Shown: positions 43,057 through 51,631, counted from the first letter of the stretch. The stretch: 64,000 nt of DNA from Intrasporangium calvum DSM 43043 (GCF_000184685.1 NC_014830.1:1240001-1304000), one strand, 5' to 3'. Numbers and translations: made by a program. The notes: generated from the sequence alone by a model not told the origin.

Positions 43057-44302
43057 GGCGGCGCGCGATCCGTTCGAGGACCGCGAGGTACCGCGTCGCC
43101 AGGCTGTCGTCGTCGGCGTGGACCTGGGTCCAGCGGCTCGGCTCGGGGCCGACGACGAGGCTGGTCGGGTCGGCCACCATCTTGGCCCACAGCTCGGCCA
43201 GGGCGTCCGGGTCGCCCGGGCTCAACGTGGCGCCGGCCCTCGTCTCACGGATGATGCGCGCCGCCTCACCGTCGACGACCCCGGTGATGTGCAGGCCGAT
43301 CGACATCGCCTCGTACAGCTTGGACGGGACGGTGACCGAGAGCGCCGGCCAGGGTCGGAGGTGGACGAGGAGCGTGTCGGCCCACGCGTAGTGCTCGGCG
43401 ACCTCGTGACGGGGCACCTGGCCGACCATCTCGATCGGGACGTCACCCTTGGCGGCCATCTCCGCCACGGCCTCATACTCGGCGCCGGCCCCGACAATGC
43501 GCAGGCGGATCGGGACCCCAGCGTTGTGGGCGTGGCGCGCGGCGAGCACCGCTGCGCCGAGGCCCTGGGCCCGCCCCACCGTCCCGAGGTAGAGGACGTG
43601 CAGCTCGCCGTCCGGCACCCGGGGCAGATGGCGGGGGTAGCGCGGGACCGGGTGGGCGCCGTTGCGGATGACGTGGACCTCGGTCAGGCCCCGGTCGCGC
43701 AGGGTCTCGGCGAAGGTGTCGGTCGTCGTGATGACGGCCGCAGAGCGGCGCTGGATGGTCGACATGCCGACGCTCGCGGCCCGGATGAGCTGCGAGTGGA
43801 CTAGGGCGCGGGCGCGGCCCGGCGGGACGGCGTCCTCATCCCACTCGTTCGCCACGGCGAGCAGGTCCGGCCAGGCGTCCCGCATCTCCGTGACGAGGGG
43901 GGCGCGCAGTGCTGCGGCCACGACCGCACCCGAGCCGAGCGTCGGGATGGCCGGCGCCGTGGCGACGACGACATCCGGGCGGTGCCGGTGCAGCCGCTGG
44001 ATCGAGAGCCGGGTCGTGTCGGCCGCCGTGACGACCTGGTCGACGATGCGCGTGCCCAGGGCATGACCCTGGGTGCGGAAGTGCGCCCGGTGGACGACCT
44101 CGCCGTACCGACCGAGGTGGACCTGCCCGGGGCGTGGGTAGGCCGAGTCGTCGATGAGCAGCTCGCGGGGCTGATGGGGCGGCGGCGTGACGACCGTCAC
44201 GTGATGGCCGCGCTCGCAGAAGCGTCGGACGAAAGCACCCCAGCGCTGCTGCGGTGCTCCGAGCTCAGGCTCGTAGTTGTGCGTGAGGAGCAGGATCCTC
44301 AT
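43049..44302 (-). CDS. GT4 family glycosyltransferase (WbuB-like)
   Basis: 417 residues from ATG 44302. MRILLLTHNYEPELGAPQQR at the N-terminus, VVATAPAIPTLGSGAVVAA, TEMRDAWPDLL, the linker VLYLGTVGRAQGLGAAVLA and SVTVPSKLYEAMSIGLHITG with its Glu form the GT4 pattern, closest in style to WbuB-type amino-sugar transferases. It overlaps the next gene by 8 nt and heads the minus-strand operon GT4-GT4-wzm-wzt. The 160 bp between it and the LCP gene have no clear terminator and may hold the operon promoter. Confidence 0.9.
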   Translation of the reverse strand: MRILLLTHNYEPELGAPQQRWGAFVRRFCERGHHVTVVTPPPHQPRELLIDDSAYPRPGQVHLGRYGEVVHRAHFRTQGHALGTRIVDQVVTAADTTRLSIQRLHRHRPDVVVATAPAIPTLGSGAVVAAALRAPLVTEMRDAWPDLLAVANEWDEDAVPPGRARALVHSQLIRAASVGMSTIQRRSAAVITTTDTFAETLRDRGLTEVHVIRNGAHPVPRYPRHLPRVPDGELHVLYLGTVGRAQGLGAAVLAARHAHNAGVPIRLRIVGAGAEYEAVAEMAAKGDVPIEMVGQVPRHEVAEHYAWADTLLVHLRPWPALSVTVPSKLYEAMSIGLHITGVVDGEAARIIRETRAGATLSPGDPDALAELWAKMVADPTSLVVGPEPSRWTQVHADDDSLATRYLAVLERIARRRG

Positions 44303-44462
44303 GTGTGAGTGTGAGTTGCGATGTGCGGCACGTGTCGGTCTCTTGCTTCCCCTGTGGTCCCCGGTGCAAGGACCCTCGGGCCGAGGCTACCGGAATCGGG
44401 CAATGTGCTCGACCTGAGCGCCTCGACCGGTCGCATCGGCCGTCATTCTTGACCTGGGACGG

Positions 44463-45533
44463 TCAGTCCTCGTAGTCGTCGACGGTGTCCGTGCGGATCG
44501 CCTCACCGAGCGCGTCCATGCCCGCCTCGTCGACGATGTCGATCGACGCGCCCTCGGGGCTCGTGCCGAAACCGGTGAACGGCGCGGTGATGAAACGCAC
44601 GTCGCGGCCCCGCAGGCCCTTCATCGAGAACGCCTCGGAGCGCATCGTGCCCACGTCGAGGTCCTGGTCGACGATGAGGTTGCTCGTCGCCGCGTCGATG
44701 AAGTCCTTGAGCCGGATCGGGTTGGTCAGGGTCTCGGCGCTCAGCGTCTTGAGCATGAGCGCCTTGATGAAGGCCTGCTGGCGACGGCCGCGGGAGATGT
44801 CGCCCTCGCTCAGCTGCTTGCGCTGGCGCACGAAGATCAGCGCGGTCTCGCCGTCCATGTGCATGGTGCCCTCGTTGAAGGTGACCCCGTTGCCGGTCGA
44901 CGCCTCCTCGACCTTGACGTCCACCCCGCCGACCGCGTCGGTCATCCGCTTGAAGCCCTCGAAGTCGACCATGGCGACGTGGTCGACCTCGACACCGAGC
45001 AGGTTCTGCATCGTCTGGACGAGCAGCGGAGACCCGCCGAACGCGAAGGCGGCGTTGAGCTTGTTCTTGCCGTGGTCCGGGATCGAGACGTAGAGGTCGC
45101 GCGGGAAGTGGATCAGCGTGACGTTGTGCTTGTCCTCCGGGACGTGCACCAGGACCATGACGTCGGATCGCCCGCCGACCCGACCCGGGCCGGCGTCGCT
45201 GCCGAGGAGCAGGTAGTTCGTCCCGTTGCCGGCCGGCTGCTCGATGGCCTCTCCGGCGTCGTTCGTCGGTCCCGGGACATCGGGGAGCAGCTGCTCCTGC
45301 TTGATGTTCGAGGAGACGATCTGGTTCAGCCAGACGAGGTAGCCGCCCACCGCCAGGACCGGGACGAGGAGCAGGACGAGGGCCGCGACGAGGACGCGCC
45401 GGTTGCGGCGCTTCTCCCGCTGCCTCCGGTGCAGGTCGTGGCGGCTGCCCTCACCGTGGAGGAGCTCGCCACCCCCGTCCTCGGGGTCTGCGTAGCCAAC
45501 GTCGTCGGGCGTGGAGGGGCCATAGGTGGACAC
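44463..45533 (-). CDS. LCP (LytR-CpsA-Psr) family cell-wall glycopolymer ligase
   Basis: 356 residues: a charged cytoplasmic N-terminus, one membrane helix ~47-68 (VLVAALVLLLVPVLAVGGYL) and the extracellular LCP domain. Seen are YLLLGSDAGPGRVGGRSDVM, VTLIHFPRDLYVSIPDHGK (phosphate-binding Arg/Asp) and LIFVRQRKQLSEGDISRGRR. LCP enzymes move glycan from a lipid pyrophosphate carrier to peptidoglycan. Its place upstream of glycosyltransferase and ABC-export genes fits attachment of the exported polymer to the wall. Confidence 0.93.
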   Translation of the reverse strand: MSTYGPSTPDDVGYADPEDGGGELLHGEGSRHDLHRRQREKRRNRRVLVAALVLLLVPVLAVGGYLVWLNQIVSSNIKQEQLLPDVPGPTNDAGEAIEQPAGNGTNYLLLGSDAGPGRVGGRSDVMVLVHVPEDKHNVTLIHFPRDLYVSIPDHGKNKLNAAFAFGGSPLLVQTMQNLLGVEVDHVAMVDFEGFKRMTDAVGGVDVKVEEASTGNGVTFNEGTMHMDGETALIFVRQRKQLSEGDISRGRRQQAFIKALMLKTLSAETLTNPIRLKDFIDAATSNLIVDQDLDVGTMRSEAFSMKGLRGRDVRFITAPFTGFGTSPEGASIDIVDEAGMDALGEAIRTDTVDDYED

Positions 45534-45570
45534 GAGGCGTCAGTCTAGGAGACGACGGCGCCGACCTCCC

Positions 45571-45699
45571 TCGAGTGTGCACTTCGTGCCGGGGCGACCC
45601 CTCCCTCGAGTGTGCATTTCCCGCCATGCGTCGTGGGCACGAACTGCACACTCGAGGGGAAGCGAGCTCAGCGGCATACGGCACGAACTGCACACTCGA
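45571..45699. repeat. Cluster of composite repeat modules upstream of the LCP gene
   Basis: Left-module copies lie at 45571-45585 and 45606-45620 (plus strand) and 45641-45655 and 45685-45699 (minus strand). The 15-mer with one mismatch is at 45665-45679, exactly 5 nt from the last, making a full 35-bp composite. CCCTCGAGTGTGCA (45603-45616) and its perfect complement (45645-45658) form a 14-bp stem. The IS30 element begins just after the cluster. Confidence 0.88.
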
Positions 45700-45709
45700 C
45701 CGGGCGGTT

Positions 45710-46837
45710 TCAAGGGGTCGACGCAACACCGGTTGGTCCCTCGGACTGTAGTAGGTCGCGGAGGCGTTCGGCGGGTGTGGCCCAGCCGAGGGTCTTGCGG
45801 GGTCGGCCGTTGAGTTCTTGGGCGACGAGTTCGAGCTCTTCGGGGCCATGGACGGTCAGGTCGGTGCCCTTGGGGAAGTACTGGCGAAGCAGCCCGTTGG
45901 TGTTCTCGTTGCTGCCGCGCTGCCACGGGGAGGCCGGGTCGCAGAAGTAGACCTGCATGTCGGTGGCCAAGGTGATCTGCTTGTGCGCGGCCATCTCGCT
46001 GCCCTGGTCCCAGGTCAGCGACCCGCGCAGGTGCGCGGGCAAGGTGGTGATGCTGGCCAGCAGCGCGTCGCGGACGTGTTCGGCGGTGTGCCCGGCCGGT
46101 AGGTGCAGCAGCATGGTGTACCGGGTGGTGCGCTCGACCAGGGTGCCGATCGCGGACTTGTTCAGCTCCCCGGTGATCAGGTCGCCCTCCCAGTGCCCGG
46201 GTACGGCGCGGTCCTCGACCTCGGCCGGCCGCTCGGCGATCATCACCATCTCGTCCTTGAACCGGGAGCGGCGGGTCCCGGGCGCGGCGTGGGGTTTGCG
46301 CCGGGCCCGGCCGGTGCGTAGCGCCTGGGCGACCTCGCGTCTGAGGCCGCCGCGGGCCTGCAGGTAGAGGGCCTGGTAGATGGTCTCGTGGGACACCCGC
46401 ATAGTCTCGTCGCCCGGGTTGTCCTGGATCAGCCTGTTGGCGATCTGCTCGGGTGACCAGTGTTGCTCCAGACCCTCCTGCACGTACTGCCGCAGCGGCG
46501 AATCCTCGTTCAGCTTCGAGGGTTTCGGCCGGGCCCGGCCAGCGGCGGCGTGCGCGTGCGCGGTCCGGGGCAGGTAGACCCCGGTCACCGTGTGGGCCCG
46601 CACCTCACGGCTGACGCTGCTCTTGTGCTTGCCGATCAACCCGGCGATCGCGCTCAGCGTCAGCCGGTTCTGCAGCCCGTCCGCGATCAACAGCCGCTCG
46701 CCCAGCGTCAGGTACCGCGCCGGCTCCGACGCCTCGGCCGTCGGCTCGGCGGAGGCACGTGGATCGGTGGAGGCGGGTGGATCGGTGGAGGCGGGTGGAT
46801 CGGTGGAGGCGGGTGGATCGGGCGAGGGTGAGGCCAC
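45710..46837 (-). CDS. IS30 transposase, main catalytic part
   Basis: 375 residues from ATG 46837. A Pro/Ser/Thr/Ala repeat N-terminus leads into YLTLGERLLIADGLQNRLTL and SAIAGLIGKHKSSVSREV (helix-turn-helix). The DDE integrase core follows: PGHWEGDLITGELNKSAIG (Asp), GSLTWDQGSEMAAHKQIT (Asp) and QRGSNENTNGLLRQYFPKG (Glu). All catalytic residues are present. An upstream, differently framed ORF (46605-47297) provides what looks like the N-terminal part. Confidence 0.92.
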   Translation of the reverse strand: MASPSPDPPASTDPPASTDPPASTDPRASAEPTAEASEPARYLTLGERLLIADGLQNRLTLSAIAGLIGKHKSSVSREVRAHTVTGVYLPRTAHAHAAAGRARPKPSKLNEDSPLRQYVQEGLEQHWSPEQIANRLIQDNPGDETMRVSHETIYQALYLQARGGLRREVAQALRTGRARRKPHAAPGTRRSRFKDEMVMIAERPAEVEDRAVPGHWEGDLITGELNKSAIGTLVERTTRYTMLLHLPAGHTAEHVRDALLASITTLPAHLRGSLTWDQGSEMAAHKQITLATDMQVYFCDPASPWQRGSNENTNGLLRQYFPKGTDLTVHGPEELELVAQELNGRPRKTLGWATPAERLRDLLQSEGPTGVASTP

Positions 46838-47297
46838 GGCTGGTCACCCACTGGTCATACCAGCGCGAGCCGGTCGTCTCGTGGATGCCGACTCGTGTGG
46901 CCGCGGCCCGAAGGTGGATGCCCTGCTCGAGCAGGGCGTGGAACTGCTCCTTGGCCGTCGCCGCTTGAGCCCGCCGCTGCGCCAGCGGCACCACCGCCGG
47001 CACCGCCCCAGCCCGGCGCAGGATGGACCGCGCCGCGTCCCGGCCCACCCCGCCGGCCTCGGCCGCCCGGTCCACGCTGCCCGACGCCTCGAACCCGACG
47101 AGCACCGCGTGCCGATGTTCCGCGGTGACCCTGGTGCGCTTGACCGGCGAGCCCAGCCCGAGCGAGCGCAGCACCTCACACGCCCAGCTCGGCGAGACCC
47201 CCAGCTGCCGCGCCGCCTCGACCACGGCCATCCCCTGGTCCTTGAGGGCCAGCAGATCCGCCAGCCACCCAGGCCGCTGCTCCCACACTTCCACCAT
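46605..47297 (-). CDS. IS30 upstream ORF (N-terminal DNA-binding part, different frame)
   Basis: ATG 47297 (MVEVWEQRPGWLADLLALKD) opens 230 codons. Repeated helix-turn-helix-like stretches (AVVEAARQLGVSPSWACEVL; HLRAAATRVGIHETTGSRWY) are typical of the N-terminal region of actinobacterial IS30 transposases. Meaningful sequence ends near 46850, where the 18-bp tandem repeats start. A +1 shift there would join it to the catalytic ORF. It may be a programmed frameshift or a disruption. Confidence 0.7.
   Translation of the reverse strand: MVEVWEQRPGWLADLLALKDQGMAVVEAARQLGVSPSWACEVLRSLGLGSPVKRTRVTAEHRHAVLVGFEASGSVDRAAEAGGVGRDAARSILRRAGAVPAVVPLAQRRAQAATAKEQFHALLEQGIHLRAAATRVGIHETTGSRWYDQWVTSRGLTLARSTRLHRSTRLHRSTRLHRSTCLRRADGRGVGAGAVPDAGRAAVDRGRAAEPADAERDRRVDRQAQEQRQP
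46759..46822. repeat. 18-bp tandem repeat at the IS30 frame junction
   Basis: Three and a half copies of GTGGATCGGTGGAGGCGG. They encode DPPAST repeats in the catalytic ORF and RSTRLH repeats in the upstream ORF. Copy changes keep the frame because 18 is a multiple of three. Confidence 0.85.
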
Positions 47298-47357
47298 CCT
47301 GCAACTCCTTCGGTATCGAAGGTGTTGCGTCGACCCCTTGAACCCGCCCCGGGAGCC

Positions 47358-47392
47358 AGCCCAGCGGCATACGGCAGCTATTGCACACTCGA
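47358..47392 (-). repeat. 35-bp composite dispersed repeat overlapping a gene end
   Basis: AGCCCAGCGGCATAC (47358-47372, exact) and, after 5 nt, a diverged left module (47378-47392). The left module encodes the last residues and TAG stop of the PucR gene. Confidence 0.85.
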
Positions 47393-48553
47393 CGGGGGTG
47401 GGGAGGAGAGGACGGGGGCGAGCTTGAGGGCGAGGTGCAGGGAGAGTCGGTCCTCGCCGTTGCCCAGGTCGAGCCCGGTGATCTCGGCGATGCGCCGCAG
47501 CCGGTAGTAGGCCGTCTGGCGGTGGATGCCCAGCCGCTGCGTGGTGCGCTGGATGCTGCCCGCCTCGTCGAGGTAGACGAGGGCCGTGCGCGCCAGCTCT
47601 GGGTCTCCGTGCGCGAGGAGGCGACGGGCCGGGGCGTCGAGAAGGGCGGCGGCGAGGTCGTCCTCGGAGGCCGAGCCGAGCAGCCGGAAGGGGCCCAGAC
47701 TCTCCCACCTCACGGCGGCGTCGCCTGTCCTGAGCCTCGCGACGCGGGTGCCGATGACCGCCTGGCGGTGGCTCGTCCGAGCCGCGCGCACCGACGACTG
47801 AGGGGCGCCGATGCCGATGAGGAGCCGCTCGGTCGCGGCGGTCGGCCCGGACTCGTTGTGCTCACGCGCCTGCGTGGCGACCCGCCCCAGGAGGGTCAGG
47901 TCGCTCTGGTCGGCCAGCCGGATGACGAGTGTGGCCCGGCCGGGACGGATCGTCGCCAGGACCTCGCGCGGGAGGGACCACACGTTGAGCGGGACTGCGG
48001 ACCTCGACTCCTCGAGGCGGATCTCCATCACGACGACCCACTCACCGACTGCGACGAGCTCGCGTTCGAGGAGCTCGTCCGCCGCCGCCTGCGAGCGTGA
48101 CAGGTCAGGGGAGAGGAGGGCCTCGAGCAGGATCGCGACGTCGAGTCGGCCCAGGGCGCGCTGGGCCAGCACTGCGCCGGCCTCGTCGGCGAGATGGGCC
48201 ACCTCCGGGATGGACGGGTTGGCGCTGACGCTGCCGTCGGGGTCGATGACCCAGAGGTAGCCGTAGGTCACGCCCTTCCACCGGACCGGGAAGCAGAGTC
48301 GGCCGAGGATGCCGCTCGATGGGTCCGGCGGAGTGCGCACCGGGCCCTCGGCGGTCGCGATCCCGAACTGCTCGAACCACGACCGGACCTCGGCGGACGA
48401 CCCGCGCTCCAGGATCGAGCGTTGGCGCACCAGGTCGATGTCCGGGCGTTGGCTGTGGAAGGCGACGAGGTGGAAGTCGCGGTCCTCGAGCAGGGCCGAG
48501 TGGTCGAGCAGGCGTGAGGCGAGGTCGACGATGTCCTGCACGTCGCGCGTCAC
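47378..48553 (-). CDS. PucR family transcriptional regulator of proline catabolism (inferred)
   Basis: 391 residues, ATG 48553. The N-terminal half has a GAF-like sensor outline (LCFPVRWKGVTYGYLWVIDP). The C-terminus holds the PucR helix-turn-helix SIQRTTQRLGIHRQTAYYRL followed by RRIAEITGLDL. It is divergent from the proline dehydrogenase gene with 140 bp between starts, a common arrangement for the proline-responsive PucR-type activator in actinobacteria. The extreme C-terminus (PPPSSVQ) and stop are supplied by the dispersed repeat, so the tail has probably been rewritten. Confidence 0.88.
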   Translation of the reverse strand: MTRDVQDIVDLASRLLDHSALLEDRDFHLVAFHSQRPDIDLVRQRSILERGSSAEVRSWFEQFGIATAEGPVRTPPDPSSGILGRLCFPVRWKGVTYGYLWVIDPDGSVSANPSIPEVAHLADEAGAVLAQRALGRLDVAILLEALLSPDLSRSQAAADELLERELVAVGEWVVVMEIRLEESRSAVPLNVWSLPREVLATIRPGRATLVIRLADQSDLTLLGRVATQAREHNESGPTAATERLLIGIGAPQSSVRAARTSHRQAVIGTRVARLRTGDAAVRWESLGPFRLLGSASEDDLAAALLDAPARRLLAHGDPELARTALVYLDEAGSIQRTTQRLGIHRQTAYYRLRRIAEITGLDLGNGEDRLSLHLALKLAPVLSSPPPSSVQ

Positions 48554-48582
48554 GTGACTCCCTCCCTGGACCAGCCAGGTCG

Positions 48583-48598
48583 TCAGACGAATGTCTGA
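48583..48598. promoter_or_regulatory. Palindromic operator candidate between pucR-type gene and proline dehydrogenase
   Basis: TCAGAC-GAAT-GTCTGA is a perfect 6-bp inverted repeat in the divergent promoter region, 30 nt upstream of the regulator start and about 95 nt upstream of the proline dehydrogenase start. A likely binding site for the adjacent PucR-type protein. Confidence 0.55.
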
Positions 48599-48693
48599 AT
48601 GTTAGCTGCTGAAGTCCGTACGTCTGTGTCGTGACGCCAAGAGTGACCTCGCCCTAGCGTCGCTCCTGTCCACCTCACGTCAAGGAGCTCCCC

Positions 48694-49620
48694 GTGCTCG
48701 GTCCTGCCCTGCTCGCCGCCTCGAGGTCGCCTCGAGTCCGCACCCTCGTGTCCACGTCGCCGGTCTCGCGCAGGCTGGTCGACCGCTTCGTCGCCGGCGA
48801 GGCCCCGACCGACGCCCTGGCCGCGGTGCGCGCCCTGACCGAGCGCGGCCTCAGCGTCACCATCGACCACCTCGGTGAGGACACGACCGAGCGGTCCCAG
48901 GCCGAGGCGACGAGAGACGCCTACACGGCCCTGCTGGCCAAGCTCTCGGCTGAGGGCCTCGCCGCGGGCGCGGAGGTCTCGCTCAAGCTGTCCGCGCTCG
49001 GCCAGGCCCTGCCTCACGAGGGCGGGCGCCTCGCGCTCGACAACGCCCGCGCGATCTGCGCGGCCGCCGACGGGGCCGGCACGACGGTCACCCTCGACAT
49101 GGAGGACCACACGACCGTCGACTCGACCCTGTCGATCCTCGCGGCCCTGCGCGGCGACTTCCCGTGGGTCGGCGCCGTGGTCCAGTCCGCCCTCTTCCGG
49201 ACCGAGGCCGACGTGCGCGACCTCGCCCACCCCGGCTCCCGCGTCCGGCTCGTCAAGGGCGCCTACCGGGAGCCGCGCACCGTCGCGCACGCCCGCAAGC
49301 CCGAGGTGGACGCCGCCTACCGGCGCTGCCTCGCCGTGCTCTTCGCGGAGGGCGCCTACCCGATGGTGGCCAGCCACGACCAGACGATGATCGACGAGGC
49401 GAACCGCCTGGCTGCGCAGCACGGTCGCAGCACCGACGACTACGAGCTGCAGATGCTCTACGGGATCCGCACCGCCGAGCAGGACCGCCAGGTGGCCGAG
49501 GGCCGGCGGGTGCGGGTCTACCTGCCGTACGGCCAGGACTGGTACGGCTACTTCATGCGGCGCCTCGCCGAGCGACCGGCCAACGTCGGTTTCTTCCTGC
49601 GCGGCCTCGTCGCCCGCTGA
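48694..49620 (+). CDS. Proline dehydrogenase (monofunctional)
   Basis: GTG 48694 with an AAGGAG ribosome site; 308 residues. It converts proline to 1-pyrroline-5-carboxylate using FAD. The TIM-barrel motifs EVSLKLSALGQAL, TVTLDMEDHTTVD, RVRLVKGAYREPRTVA and the active-site pair in YELQMLYGIR with VYLPYGQDWYGYFMRRLAER (flavin/substrate Arg pair) are all present. It is followed 80 nt later by the P5C dehydrogenase gene, the next step of the pathway. Confidence 0.95.
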   Translation: MLGPALLAASRSPRVRTLVSTSPVSRRLVDRFVAGEAPTDALAAVRALTERGLSVTIDHLGEDTTERSQAEATRDAYTALLAKLSAEGLAAGAEVSLKLSALGQALPHEGGRLALDNARAICAAADGAGTTVTLDMEDHTTVDSTLSILAALRGDFPWVGAVVQSALFRTEADVRDLAHPGSRVRLVKGAYREPRTVAHARKPEVDAAYRRCLAVLFAEGAYPMVASHDQTMIDEANRLAAQHGRSTDDYELQMLYGIRTAEQDRQVAEGRRVRVYLPYGQDWYGYFMRRLAERPANVGFFLRGLVAR

Positions 49621-49700
49621 GGCGGCCACACCACTCCCGCACCACCCCCCGCCACTCCCGCAGCACCTCGAGCGCCCGCACCAAGGAGACCCGAACGCCC

Positions 49701-51329
49701 ATGGACGCAGTGACCCACGTGCCCGCCCCGATCAACGAACCGGTACTCGACTACGCCCCCGGCTCACCCGAGCGAGCCTCCCTCGAGGTGGCCCTGGCTG
49801 ATCTCGCGTCCACCCAGGTCGAGCTGCCACACGTCATCGGCGGCCGGCGGGTCACCGGCGCCGGCGAGGAGATCTCGGTGCGCCAGCCGCACGCGCACGC
49901 GAAGGTGCTCGGCACGATGCGCAACGCCACCGTGGCCGAGGGCCAGTCCGCCGTCGACGCGGCCAAGGCGGCCGCCCCGATGTGGCGGGAGCTCGCCTTC
50001 GACGACCGGGCCGCGATCCTGCTCAAGGCCGCGGAGCTGCTGGCCGGGCCGTGGCGCGCGCGGCTGAACGCCGCGACGATGCTCGGCCAGTCCAAGACGG
50101 CCTACCAGGCCGAGATCGACGCGGCCTGCGAGCTGATCGACTTCTGGCGGATCAACGTCCACTTCGCCCGGCAGATCCTCGAGGACCAGCCGCTGCTCAA
50201 CAGCAAGGGCGTCTGGAACCGCTCCGACTACCGGCCGCTCGAGGGCTTCGTCTACGCGATCACCCCGTTCAACTTCACCGCCATCGCGGGCAACCTGCCG
50301 ACCGCTCCCGCGCTGATGGGCAACACGGTCGTGTGGAAGCCGAGCCCCACGCAGCAGCTCGCTGCGTCGTTGACGATGGAGCTGCTGGAGGCGGCCGGCA
50401 TGCCCCCGGGTGTCATCAACTTGGTCACCGGCGACGGGATCAACGTCTCTGCGGCCGCGCTCCGCGACCCCGACCTGGCCGGGATCCACTTCACCGGGTC
50501 GACGCCGACCTTCCAGCACCTCTGGGCCGAGGTCGGGACCAACCTGCAGCGCTACCGGACCTACCCGCGCCTCGTCGGGGAGACCGGCGGCAAGGACTTC
50601 ATCCTCGCCCACCCGTCCGCGGACCCGGCGGTGCTGCGCACGGCGATGATCCGTGGCGCGTTCGAGTACCAGGGCCAGAAGTGCTCGGCCGCCTCGCGCG
50701 CCTACGTGCCCGCCTCGGTGTGGAAGCTGATCCGCGACGAGCTCGTCGAGATCACCAACGGGCTCACGCAGGGTGACGTCACCGACCTGTCCAACTTCAT
50801 GGGCGCCGTCATCGACGACCGCGCGTTCGCCAAGCACCGCGACGCGATCGACCGGGCCCACGCCACCGACGGCATCGAGGTCATCGCGGGTGGCACCTAC
50901 GACGACTCGGTCGGCTACTTCGTTCGCCCGACCGTCCTCGAGATCGGCGACCCGACCGACGAGTCGTTCCGCACCGAGTACTTCGGGCCGATCCTGTCCG
51001 TGCACGTCTACGACGACGCCGACTACGACCGGGTGCTCGACCAGATGGAGCGGTTCGCGCCCTTCGGCCTGACCGGCTCGATCGTCGCCCAGGACCGCCG
51101 GGTCATCGCCGACGCCACCCGCCGCCTGCGCTTCGCGGCGGGCAACTTCTACATCAACGACAAGCCGACCGGCGCGGTCGTCGGGCAGCAGCCCTTCGGT
51201 GGCGGCCGGGCGTCCGGCACGAACGACAAGGCCGGCGCCGCGCAGAACCTGCTCCGCTGGACGAGCGTCCGCTCGATCAAGGAGACCTTTGTCCCCCCGA
51301 CGAACCACACCTACCCGCACATCGGCTGA
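49701..51329 (+). CDS. pruA: L-glutamate gamma-semialdehyde (1-pyrroline-5-carboxylate) dehydrogenase
   Basis: ATG 49701 with AAGGAG ahead; 542 residues, the usual length. An NAD-dependent aldehyde dehydrogenase of the PruA/RocA group: FVYAITPFNFTAIAGNLPTA, IHFTGSTPTFQHLW, the general base Glu in VGETGGKDFILAHP and the catalytic Cys in EYQGQKCSAASRAYVP. The C-terminal PFGGGRASGTNDKAG is characteristic. With proline dehydrogenase it turns proline into glutamate. Confidence 0.96.
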   Translation: MDAVTHVPAPINEPVLDYAPGSPERASLEVALADLASTQVELPHVIGGRRVTGAGEEISVRQPHAHAKVLGTMRNATVAEGQSAVDAAKAAAPMWRELAFDDRAAILLKAAELLAGPWRARLNAATMLGQSKTAYQAEIDAACELIDFWRINVHFARQILEDQPLLNSKGVWNRSDYRPLEGFVYAITPFNFTAIAGNLPTAPALMGNTVVWKPSPTQQLAASLTMELLEAAGMPPGVINLVTGDGINVSAAALRDPDLAGIHFTGSTPTFQHLWAEVGTNLQRYRTYPRLVGETGGKDFILAHPSADPAVLRTAMIRGAFEYQGQKCSAASRAYVPASVWKLIRDELVEITNGLTQGDVTDLSNFMGAVIDDRAFAKHRDAIDRAHATDGIEVIAGGTYDDSVGYFVRPTVLEIGDPTDESFRTEYFGPILSVHVYDDADYDRVLDQMERFAPFGLTGSIVAQDRRVIADATRRLRFAAGNFYINDKPTGAVVGQQPFGGGRASGTNDKAGAAQNLLRWTSVRSIKETFVPPTNHTYPHIG

Positions 51330-51560
51330 GGCCCCCACCCGCCAGCCCCGCCACGTCGCGAGGCGCCACCAGACGCCCGCGCTCGACGACTGCTTCACGG
51401 GCGGGACGGTGCCCGGTCAGGGCGGCAATCACCACAGAGCTGTCGACGACGATCACCGACCACGCCCCGCACGCACGACCTCGACGATGTCCTCAACCTT
51501 GACCGCAAGCTCAGGTGCGGACCACAGCAGATCGGCGTTGCGAAGACCACAGGCGTCCGT
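51330..51560 (-). pseudogene. Decayed toxin-antitoxin remnant (PIN-domain toxin N-terminus)
   Basis: On the minus strand a GTG at 51456 opens VIVVDSSVVIAALTGHRPAR, the N-terminus of a VapC-type PIN nuclease with its first Asp. The frame then runs into the 3' end of pruA, so two-thirds of the toxin is missing. Overlapping the start (GTGA) is the end of an upstream frame, DLLWSAPELAVKVEDIVEVV then RAGRGR, which could be the antitoxin C-terminus. Neither is complete. Probably a leftover VapBC pair. Confidence 0.5.
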
Positions 51561-51600
51561 GCAAGTACGGGGCGACGGCAAGACGCAAGAAGGCCCCCAT

Positions 51601-51631
51601 GGCCCCTCGCGCCGGTGAGGCGGGAGGGGCC
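51601..51631 (+). terminator. 13-bp stem-loop
   Basis: GGCCCCTCGCGCC (51601-51613) pairs with GGCGGGAGGGGCC (51619-51631) with one mismatch, followed by GTTCTCT. It could end pruA transcription 272 nt after its stop. Confidence 0.65.

Larger units (their letters stand above)
45702..47349 (-). mobile_element. IS30 family insertion sequence
   Basis: Inverted repeats of up to 29 bp (45702-45730 and 47321-47349) differ at one base and include GGGTCGACGCAACACC. About 1.65 kb. It sits between two same-orientation composite repeats. A target duplication of 2-3 bp, normal for IS30, cannot be told from chance here. Confidence 0.9.
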
